Shown here: in pieces, positions 1 to 5,315 of the stretch
How the letters are laid out: each line of letters begins with the position of its first letter
Position numbering within the stretch: position 1 is the stretch's first letter
Source of the DNA: Acidiferrobacteraceae bacterium
GTDB lineage: Bacteria; Pseudomonadota; Gammaproteobacteria; Acidiferrobacterales; Acidiferrobacteraceae
Reading direction: 5' to 3'
DNA: 5,315 nt
NCBI GenBank assembly: GCA_027343725.1
Contig: DAHWKH010000151.1
Coordinates: forward strand, 1-5,315
Program-made: the position numbers and the translations under genes
Notes under the pieces: generated by a model
Told to the model about the DNA's origin: nothing
Database searches by the model: none
What the model saw: the letters and a program-made list of their open reading frames with translations, nothing else

Positions 1-420
1 GCCAACTTTCTGGCCTACGCGCGCGAAGGCTTCTTCGACAACACCCTGTTCCACCGCGTGATCGACGGGTTCATGATCCAGGGGGGCGGGTTTGCGCCGG
101 GCATGCAGCAGAAACCGACGCGCCCGCCGATCGACAACGAGGCCAACAACGGCGTGCGCAACAGCCGCGGCACCATCGCCATGGCCCGCACCAGCGACCC
201 GCACTCGGCGACCAGCCAGTTCTTCATCAACGTCGCGGACAACGACTTTCTCAATTTCACGGCCCCGACCCCGAGCGGCTGGGGCTACTGCGTCTTTGGA
301 CAGGTGGTCGAGGGCATGGACGTGGTCGATGCCATCAAGGGTGCCGCGACCACGACCCGCGGCGGACATCAGAACGTGCCCATCGACGACATCCTGATCA
401 CCGCCGTGCGCATCGATTAA
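1..420 (+). CDS. ppiB: Peptidyl-prolyl cis-trans isomerase, cyclophilin type (5' end missing)
   Basis: This cyclophilin catalyses cis-trans isomerisation of peptide bonds before proline and assists protein folding. The frame is open to the left edge, and 139 codons plus a TAA stop are visible. By recalled alignment with E. coli PpiB (164 residues), about 24 N-terminal residues are missing, so the full protein would have normal length. The core is well conserved. FHRV carries the catalytic Arg (visible residue 19), followed by GFMIQGGGF (Phe24, Gln27), NEANNG, RGTIAMAR, the SATSQFFINV strand and DNDFLNF. The GWGYCVF and EGMDVVD segments look more like cytoplasmic PpiB than periplasmic PpiA, but without the N-terminus a signal peptide cannot be excluded. 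The stop codon abuts the lpxH start, so the two genes are probably co-transcribed. Family assignment is firm; the exact paralogue is less so. Confidence 0.95.
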   Translation, partial: ANFLAYAREGFFDNTLFHRVIDGFMIQGGGFAPGMQQKPTRPPIDNEANNGVRNSRGTIAMARTSDPHSATSQFFINVADNDFLNFTAPTPSGWGYCVFGQVVEGMDVVDAIKGAATTTRGGHQNVPIDDILITAVRID

Positions 421-1179
421 GTGGCCCAGGCCTTCATCGCCGACCTGCATCTGACCGCCGAGCGCCCCGCGGCCATCGCCCTGTTCTGCGCCTTCCTCGG
501 AAGCGCCCGCGAACGGCTCGAGCGGCTCTACATCCTGGGCGACCTGTTCGAATACTGGGTGGGCGATGACGGGCTCGCCGAGCCCGAATGCGCGCCCGTG
601 ATCGCAGCGCTCGCCAGCGCCACGCGCGCGGGGCTCGCCGTCTCCGTCATGCACGGCAACCGGGATTTTTTGCTGGGGTCGGGCTTTGCGCGGCACACGG
701 GTTGTCAACTGCTCGCGGACCCCCACAGTCTCACGCTCTACGGCGTGCCGACCCTCTTGAGCCACGGCGATGCCCTGTGCACCGACGACGCGGAGTATCA
801 GCGCCTGCGGGCCCGCTTCCGCGACCCCGCCTGGCAGCGGCAGGTGCTGAGCCGGCCTTTGCCGGAACGCCTGGAGATGGCGCGCTCGTTGCGGCGCGAA
901 AGCGAACGCGCCATGTCCGGCAAGGACGAGGCCTTGCTCGATGTGAACGATGACGCCGTCACCGCCCTGCTCGCCGAACACCAGGCCGTGCAGCTGATCC
1001 ACGGGCACACGCACAAGCCCGGACGCTACCCGGTGGCGCTCGACGGTCAGCGCGCCACGCGCGTGGTGGTCGGGGACTGGTATACGACCTCGAGCGTCCT
1101 CACCGCCGGGCCCCGCGGCCTGCGCTTAACCGCCGTCGCGGACTTCCCCGGGGCTGTAGCGGACGTAATGGGCCGGTAG
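421..1179 (+). CDS. lpxH: UDP-2,3-diacylglucosamine diphosphatase LpxH
   Basis: LpxH hydrolyses UDP-2,3-diacylglucosamine to lipid X and UMP, the fourth step of lipid A synthesis, as a peripheral enzyme on the inner face of the inner membrane. The protein has 252 residues; E. coli LpxH has 240. All metal-site motifs of the calcineurin-like phosphoesterase fold are present: ADLHL (Asp8, His10), LGDLFE (Asp41), HGNRDF (Asn80), LSHGD (His115) and HGHTHKP (His196, His198). The start is GTG at 421, which places Asp8 and His10 at exactly the E. coli positions. There is no good Shine-Dalgarno sequence before it, and the codon abuts the ppiB TAA with zero spacing, so translation probably relies on coupling to ppiB. 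The last nine or so residues, after FPG, extend beyond the E. coli end and lie in a 54-base tail-to-tail overlap with the lipoprotein gene on the other strand. Confidence 0.96.
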   Translation: MAQAFIADLHLTAERPAAIALFCAFLGSARERLERLYILGDLFEYWVGDDGLAEPECAPVIAALASATRAGLAVSVMHGNRDFLLGSGFARHTGCQLLADPHSLTLYGVPTLLSHGDALCTDDAEYQRLRARFRDPAWQRQVLSRPLPERLEMARSLRRESERAMSGKDEALLDVNDDAVTALLAEHQAVQLIHGHTHKPGRYPVALDGQRATRVVVGDWYTTSSVLTAGPRGLRLTAVADFPGAVADVMGR

Positions 1180-1833
1180 CGTAAACAGCGAACGCTTGAC
1201 CGGGACATCGTGCTTGAAGGCGATCAGCACCTTTTGGTTTTCATCGGCGTCGGTCATGCGCACCGGGAACCCCTCGGCGTACTCGCGGCCGGGGTTGAAC
1301 ACGTTGTCGGCCAATCCGCACGGGGTCTCGAGACGGCTCGGGGTGTTCTCGGCCGTGATCGCCTGTTCGCCGGCGAGTGTCCGGGCATAGGACGCAAGCG
1401 CCTGGGCGGCGTGCGGCAGCAGGTGGCGGGCGGCCGCGATGGTGTAACACTGCTCCCCGGACGTCAGGAGACGGTAGCGGAACACCTTGTGCTTCCCGAA
1501 CCGCCCGGCGCTCCCGTCCCGCTCGACCACGTTCGTCAACGTCTTGGGCCGGCGCAAGGTGATGGGATGCGAGCGGATCACGAGGATCGTCCGGTCGGCC
1601 GCGTCCACGCTGTAAATGACGGATTGTTTCCGGTTGAAGAGGATATAATTGCCGGTCCCCGTATCGGGATCGATGCGCACGAAACGGTGCGTGATGACCA
1701 CCTTGGTCGGGAACGCCGGGCCGCCGAGCTCACGCTCCTTCATGTACAAAATCGTCGCATGCGGCATCCCGCGCGCACACGACGTCAGCACGGCAACCCC
1801 CGCGAACAACAACCACCGCTTCAGAGCGCGCAC
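1126..1833 (-). CDS. Putative outer-membrane lipoprotein of unknown function, possibly LolA-like/DUF4412-type fold
   Basis: I do not recognise this gene. From a GTG start at 1833 it encodes 235 residues. The N-terminus is a typical lipoprotein signal: Arg and Lys at residues 2-6, a hydrophobic stretch at 7-16, and the lipobox LTSC with Cys19. Ala, not Asp, follows Cys19, so Lol sorting to the outer membrane is expected. The mature part is soluble and has two further cysteines (129, 172) that could form a disulfide. Alternating hydrophobic strands (roughly 25-90), a GFPVRM segment and a terminal SLFTLPAHY resemble proteins of the DUF4412/LolA-like type. This is a by-eye resemblance only. An AAGGAGG Shine-Dalgarno sequence five bases upstream decides the start; the longer frame from TTG at 1857 would add eight residues encoding that site. 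The gene follows metZ by 32 bases, so it is probably co-transcribed, and its 3' end overlaps lpxH by 54 bases. Nothing links it to methionine or purine synthesis beyond position. Confidence 0.82.
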   Translation of the reverse strand: MRALKRWLLFAGVAVLTSCARGMPHATILYMKERELGGPAFPTKVVITHRFVRIDPDTGTGNYILFNRKQSVIYSVDAADRTILVIRSHPITLRRPKTLTNVVERDGSAGRFGKHKVFRYRLLTSGEQCYTIAAARHLLPHAAQALASYARTLAGEQAITAENTPSRLETPCGLADNVFNPGREYAEGFPVRMTDADENQKVLIAFKHDVPVKRSLFTLPAHYVRYSPGEVRDGG

Positions 1834-1838
1834 CGGCC

Positions 1839-1845
1839 CCTCCTT
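1839..1845 (-). promoter_or_regulatory. Shine-Dalgarno sequence of the lipoprotein gene
   Basis: On the minus strand this reads AAGGAGG, a near-perfect complement to the 16S rRNA 3' end. It lies five bases before the GTG codon at 1831-1833. It falls inside the longer open frame that starts at TTG (1857), so it is the main argument for the shorter, GTG-started protein. Confidence 0.85.
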
Positions 1846-1865
1846 AAGTGTTTTCAATCGATATC

Positions 1866-3062
1866 CTAAGCCAAAGCCTCGACGGCCGCGAACCCCCGCC
1901 GCAGATCCTCTATCAGATCCTCGACGTCCTCGAGACCGATCGCGAGCCGGATCAAGCCGTCGCCGACCCCGCCCGCGGCACGCGCCTCGGCGCTCAGTCG
2001 TCCATGGGTGGTGGTGGCCGGATGCGTCACCGTGGTCTTGGTGTCACCGAGATTGGCGGTGCGCGACAACAGCCGGCACGCGTTGATGAAGGCGAACGCC
2101 GCCGCCGTGGTGCCGGCACGCAGCTGAAAAGACAAGACCCCCCCGCCGCCCGACTGCTGGGCACGCGCGAGCGCGTACTGGGGATGGGTCGGGAGATAGG
2201 GGTAGAACACGCCCGCCACCAGCGGCTGTTCCGTCAGCCACTGGGCGATCTCGAGCGCGCGCTCGCTGTGCGCCTTCATGCGCAGCGACAAGGTCTCGAG
2301 CCCCTTGAAAAAGATCCAGGCGTTGAACGGGCTCATGACCGGCCCCGCGGTGCGCAGGAACGGAAAGATCTCCCCGGTCACGATCGCCTCCGGGCCGACG
2401 ATCGCGCCCCCCAAGGCCCGCCCCTGGCCGTCGATGTACTTGGTCGCCGAGTGGATCACGAGGTCCGCGCCGAGCGCGAGCGGCTTTTGCAGAATCGGCG
2501 TACAGAAGCTGTTGTCCACCACCAGGCGCGCGCCGTGACGATGCGCGATCTCGGCCAGTGCGGTGATGTCCGCCAGGCTGCACAAGGGATTGGACGGGGT
2601 CTCGACGAACACGAGGCGCGTGTTCGCGTCGCAGGCCTCCTCCCAGGCGCGGGTCTCCTCGAGCGCCACGAACCGGGTGGTGATGCCAAAGCGCGCCAGC
2701 GTCTGGAACAAGGCGATCGTCGGCCCGAACAGGCTGTGCGAGGTCACGATCGTGTCCCCGGCCTTCAAAAGACTGAGGCACACCGTCAGGATCGCGGCCA
2801 TGCCCGAGGCGGTCGCGAGCCCGCGCTCCGCACCCTCGAGGACCGCCAGGCGCTCCTCGAAAACGCGCAGCGTCGGATTGCCGGTGCGCGAATAGATGTT
2901 GCCCGCGGCGCGCCCCGCGAACCGCTCGGCCGCCTCTTCCGCGTCATCGAAGACATAGCTCGACGTCAGAAACACGGGCTCGCTGTGCTCGCCCTCGTGC
3001 GTGCGCCGATGCCCCACCCGAATGGCCAGGGTCTCGGGCTTGCCCGGAATGTCCTCGTCCAT
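1866..3062 (-). CDS. metZ: O-succinylhomoserine sulfhydrylase MetZ
   Basis: MetZ is a PLP enzyme that makes homocysteine directly from O-succinylhomoserine and sulfide, a one-step route to methionine that bypasses cystathionine; it acts in the cytoplasm. The 398 residues match the usual length of the Cys/Met metabolism PLP family. Visible motifs are YSRTGNPT (57-64), ASGMAA (85-90), the PLP-pyridine Asp183 in VVDNSF, the Schiff-base Lys208 in SATKYIDGQG, and IRLAIGLED with Arg372, which in this family binds the substrate carboxylate. MetZ is preferred over MetB, MetC and MetY because of the DGQGRALGG segment, the overall resemblance to Pseudomonas MetZ and the location behind purF; substrate choice (succinyl or acetyl ester) is inferred. 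The ATG at 3062 has AAGGA five to six bases upstream, within the 13-base gap after purF. The stop is TAG. Confidence 0.93.
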   Translation of the reverse strand: MDEDIPGKPETLAIRVGHRRTHEGEHSEPVFLTSSYVFDDAEEAAERFAGRAAGNIYSRTGNPTLRVFEERLAVLEGAERGLATASGMAAILTVCLSLLKAGDTIVTSHSLFGPTIALFQTLARFGITTRFVALEETRAWEEACDANTRLVFVETPSNPLCSLADITALAEIAHRHGARLVVDNSFCTPILQKPLALGADLVIHSATKYIDGQGRALGGAIVGPEAIVTGEIFPFLRTAGPVMSPFNAWIFFKGLETLSLRMKAHSERALEIAQWLTEQPLVAGVFYPYLPTHPQYALARAQQSGGGGVLSFQLRAGTTAAAFAFINACRLLSRTANLGDTKTTVTHPATTTHGRLSAEARAAGGVGDGLIRLAIGLEDVEDLIEDLRRGFAAVEALA

Positions 3063-3075
3063 CTTCGTCCTTGCG

Positions 3076-4587
3076 TCAGTAATAGGTATGGAGCTCGGTC
3101 GACACGAGGTCGTTCAGGACCGTGTCGCCCTTCGCCACATCGCTGCGGATGCGTTCGATGGCCGCGAGGTACTCCCGGCCCACGTCGCCCGTCACATAGA
3201 CCCCGTCGAAGCAGGACGTATCGAACTGCCGGATCTCCGGATTGCCTTCGCGCGCCGCCGCGATCAGGTCCTCGAGGTCCTGGTAAATGACCCGATCGGC
3301 GCCGATTTCGGCCGCGACCTCGGTCGCCGAACGCCCGGTCGCGACCAATTCGTGAATGGACGGCATATCGATGCCGTACACGTTCGGGTAGCGCACGGGC
3401 GGCGCCGCCGAGGCGAAATAGACCTTGGTGGCGCCGGCCTCGCGCGCCATCTGGATGATTTGCCGCGAGGTCGTCCCGCGCACGATCGAATCATCCACCA
3501 AAAGCACGTTTTTGCCACGGAATTCGAGATCGATGGCATTGAGCTTCTGGCGCACGGACCGCGCGCGCTGCGCCTGCCCCGGCATGATGAAGGTGCGCCC
3601 GATATAGCGGTTCTTGATGAACCCCTCGCGGTATTTGACGTCCAGTTCCTTGGCCATCTCGAGCGCGGCCGCGCGGCTCGTGTCCGGGATCGGGATGACG
3701 ACGTCGATGTCGTGATCCGGCCACTCGCGCAACAGCTTGTAGGCGAGCTTCTCGCCCATGCGCAGCCGCGCCTTGTACACGCTGATGCCATCAATGATGG
3801 AATCCGGGCGTGCCATGTAGACGTGCTCGAAGATGCACGGCGACTGCACCGGGTTCTGCGCGCACTGCTGGGCGTGCAGGTTGCCGTCCATGTCGATGAA
3901 CAAGGCCTCGCCGGCGCGCACGTCGCGCACGAGCTTGTATCCGAGCACATCCAGCGCAACACTCTCGGAGGCGATCATGTGCTCAAGCCCCTCGGGTGTC
4001 GCGTGCCGGCCGTAGACGATGGGCCGGATCCCATAGGGGTCGCGGAATGCCACGATCCCGAACCCCGAGATCATGATGACCGCGGCATAGGCGCCGCGGC
4101 AGCGCCTGTGGACCGCGGCCACGGCGCGAAAGATGTGTTCCGGCGTCAGGCGGATCCCCGCCACCGCGTGCAGTTCGTGCGCGAAGATGTTGAGCAAGAC
4201 CTCGGAATCCGAATCGGTGTTGATGTGACGCTGATCGTCACGGAAGAGTTCCTCGCGCAATTCCGCGGCGTTGGTCAGGTTGCCGTTGTGCGCGATCGCG
4301 AGACCGAACGGGGAGTTCACGTAAAACGGCTGGGCCTCCGCCGACGAGGCACAGCCGGCGGTCGGGTAGCGCACGTGCCCGATTCCCATGGTCCCGCGCA
4401 GCGCCACCATGTGGTGGGCCTGGAAGACGTCGCGCACGAGCCCGTTGTCCTTGCGCAGATACACCCGCTGGCCGTCGCTTGTGATGATGCCGGCCGCGTC
4501 CTGTCCGCGGTGCTGAAGGACGATGAGCCCATCGTACAGGGCCTGGTTCACCGGACCCTTCGCCAGAATTCCGACTATTCCACACAT
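3076..4587 (-). CDS. purF: Amidophosphoribosyltransferase PurF
   Basis: PurF transfers the amide nitrogen of glutamine to PRPP to give 5-phosphoribosylamine, the first committed step of purine synthesis, in the cytoplasm. The protein has 503 residues (E. coli 505). The N-terminal glutaminase domain (about 2-235) begins MCGIVGI, so Cys2 becomes the N-terminal nucleophile once Met is removed. It contains HRGQDAAG (26-33), HVRYPT with Arg73, HNGNL (Asn101, Gly102) and TDSDSE (124-129). The C-terminal phosphoribosyltransferase domain carries the PRPP loop VLLVDDSIVRGTT (361-373) and the PDTSR segment (301-305). There is no propeptide before Cys2, as in the E. coli type rather than the Bacillus type. 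The frame is open further upstream, to 4686, but the start must be the ATG at 4587 to expose the cysteine. AGGAG lies eight bases before it. purF follows cvpA by 37 bases and precedes metZ by 13. Confidence 0.98.
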   Translation of the reverse strand: MCGIVGILAKGPVNQALYDGLIVLQHRGQDAAGIITSDGQRVYLRKDNGLVRDVFQAHHMVALRGTMGIGHVRYPTAGCASSAEAQPFYVNSPFGLAIAHNGNLTNAAELREELFRDDQRHINTDSDSEVLLNIFAHELHAVAGIRLTPEHIFRAVAAVHRRCRGAYAAVIMISGFGIVAFRDPYGIRPIVYGRHATPEGLEHMIASESVALDVLGYKLVRDVRAGEALFIDMDGNLHAQQCAQNPVQSPCIFEHVYMARPDSIIDGISVYKARLRMGEKLAYKLLREWPDHDIDVVIPIPDTSRAAALEMAKELDVKYREGFIKNRYIGRTFIMPGQAQRARSVRQKLNAIDLEFRGKNVLLVDDSIVRGTTSRQIIQMAREAGATKVYFASAAPPVRYPNVYGIDMPSIHELVATGRSATEVAAEIGADRVIYQDLEDLIAAAREGNPEIRQFDTSCFDGVYVTGDVGREYLAAIERIRSDVAKGDTVLNDLVSTELHTYY

Positions 4588-4624
4588 GGTTGCGACTCCT
4601 GGGGAGCGCCGAGAACGGCCAAGT

Positions 4625-5116
4625 TTAGCTATAGCGCAGATTGCGGGCAACGTCCGCGGGCAGCCAGTGCGCGACATATAGCGCAAGCCCTTGGAAGTAG
4701 CCGATAAAGGCCGACCCGCGCCAGAAACCGTCGCTCGGGAACGGCGTGAGACCCGCCAAAAGCACCAGGATCACCAGCACGGCGGTGGCCTTGAAAAAAC
4801 CCACCAATCCACCGAGGATGCGGTCCGCGGTCTGCGAGGTGCCGCTCAACCACACCGCGCGCACAAAGCGCCCGCCCACCGTCATAATGATGAAGGCCGC
4901 GAAAAACAACGCGAAAAAGACCAGCACCGAGCGCACGTCGGCATTCTTCACGCGGCCCGCGAACCATCCGGTGAAATCGCCCGAGAACCACCAGGCGACG
5001 GCGAAGCTCACGACCCAGGTGAGGACCGACCAGACCTCCGCGATAAAACCGCGCAATACGCCGACCAACACGAAAAGACCGACGATCACGACGATCAGCA
5101 AATCCAGCCAGTTCAT
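4625..5116 (-). CDS. cvpA: CvpA family inner-membrane protein
   Basis: CvpA is a small inner-membrane protein, named for its requirement in colicin V production in E. coli and since linked to envelope stress and bile tolerance; its molecular activity is not settled. The 163 residues match the family length. Four hydrophobic segments are visible at about 5-22, 25-44, 63-83 and 101-122. The opening MNWLDLLIV, the LRGFIAEVWS turn after the first segment and the DRILGGLVGFFKA signature (98-110) are typical of the family. The ATG at 5116 overlaps the stop of the preceding SPOR-domain gene as ATGA and has a G-rich AGGGGG ribosome site just upstream, which suggests translational coupling. Its place directly before purF is the classic enterobacterial and pseudomonad arrangement. 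Confidence 0.95.
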   Translation of the reverse strand: MNWLDLLIVVIVGLFVLVGVLRGFIAEVWSVLTWVVSFAVAWWFSGDFTGWFAGRVKNADVRSVLVFFALFFAAFIIMTVGGRFVRAVWLSGTSQTADRILGGLVGFFKATAVLVILVLLAGLTPFPSDGFWRGSAFIGYFQGLALYVAHWLPADVARNLRYS

Positions 5117-5315
5117 GACGCCCCCCTGGGTGTGGGAATAACGAGTCCCTCGATGGTGTCGCGGTGGTCGACCGCGCCCCGCGCGGCAAGCGCCTCGACG
5201 CGATGACGGTAGGGGCCCAGGAGAATCAGAATGCCGCGCCCGCTCCGTAACGACATCAAACGGGTATGGGCGGGGAAGCCCTGGGCCCGCAGGCGATGCG
5301 CAAACACCAGGGCAT
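5113..5315 (-). CDS. dedD: SPOR-domain protein, DedD-like (5' end missing)
   Basis: Only the C-terminal 66 residues and the TGA stop lie in the window; the frame is open to the right edge. SPOR domains bind denuded glycan strands at the division septum, and DedD is a septal protein with an N-terminal membrane anchor, which is not visible here. The visible part aligns by eye with the end of E. coli DedD: a helix with RLRAQGFPAH (7-16), then the strand and turn ILILLGPYR (28-36), which corresponds to RILVGP in DedD, and a last strand LVIPTP. The GTG at 5305-5307 is unlikely to be a real start because it would split the domain. The ATGA overlap with cvpA and the cvpA-purF context support the dedD assignment; the fold is clearer than the orthology. 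Confidence 0.83.
   Translation of the reverse strand, partial: ALVFAHRLRAQGFPAHTRLMSLRSGRGILILLGPYRHRVEALAARGAVDHRDTIEGLVIPTPRGAS

Noticed and set aside
1099..1125. A GC-rich inverted repeat near the end of lpxH, as a terminator for the minus-strand unit
   Set aside because: The possible stem is only about four base pairs and no T-run follows on either strand, so it cannot be told from chance in GC-rich coding sequence.
1834..1865. The AT-rich gap between metZ and the lipoprotein gene, with a TTGAAA at 1852-1857 on the minus strand, as a separate promoter
   Set aside because: A matching -10 element would fall inside the coding region and none is visible at the right spacing. The gap is explained by the Shine-Dalgarno sequence alone.
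1848..3290. A 480-codon open frame on the plus strand opposite metZ and the end of purF
   Set aside because: Its product is rich in Arg, Gly and Ala with no recognisable domain. It lies antisense to metZ, whose motifs are complete. It is a typical shadow frame of high-GC coding DNA.
4588..4624. The 37-base cvpA-purF gap as a regulatory leader or operator
   Set aside because: It contains the purF ribosome site and no palindrome resembling a PurR box or a hairpin worth naming.
4588..4686. A 33-codon N-terminal extension of purF, as a possible propeptide
   Set aside because: The extension overlaps the end of cvpA. The ATG at 4587 has its own ribosome site, and Cys2 directly after Met is the normal arrangement for E. 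coli-type PurF.
3001..4707. A 568-codon open frame on the plus strand opposite purF
   Set aside because: The translation is dominated by Arg, Asp, Val and His as expected for the complement of a high-GC gene. It has no motif and covers the whole of a fully conserved purF.

Overview
This is an ordinary, gene-dense stretch of a high-GC bacterial chromosome, most likely from a gammaproteobacterium. The placement rests on three things: an LpxH-type lipid A enzyme, which implies a Gram-negative outer membrane; an E. coli-type PurF with no propeptide; and the gene order dedD-cvpA-purF-metZ, which is familiar from Pseudomonas-like and related gammaproteobacteria. The genus cannot be told from this sequence. 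Six genes are visible. Two are cut by the window edges and no gene looks broken. I see no RNA gene, mobile element, CRISPR array, repeat family or gene-free stretch above 300 bases.

Left part, plus strand (1-1179): the last 139 codons of a cyclophilin peptidyl-prolyl isomerase (ppiB) are followed with no spacer by lpxH, the UDP-2,3-diacylglucosamine pyrophosphatase of lipid A synthesis. The lpxH GTG start directly abuts the ppiB stop codon.

Right part, minus strand (1126-5315, read from right to left): the C-terminal SPOR domain of a DedD-like cell-division protein, cvpA (inner-membrane protein), purF (first committed step of purine synthesis), metZ (direct sulfhydrylation of O-succinylhomoserine to homocysteine), and a small lipoprotein gene of unknown function. 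Spacing is tight (4-base overlap, then gaps of 37, 13 and 32 bases), so these five genes are probably one transcription unit whose promoter lies beyond the right edge.

The two units converge, and the 3' ends of lpxH and the lipoprotein gene overlap tail to tail by 54 bases. No intrinsic terminator is recognisable there. The least understood gene is the lipoprotein. Its longest open frame begins at TTG, but a strong Shine-Dalgarno sequence inside that frame points to a GTG start 24 bases further in, which gives a clean lipoprotein signal peptide. I did not find a convincing new biological system in this window.
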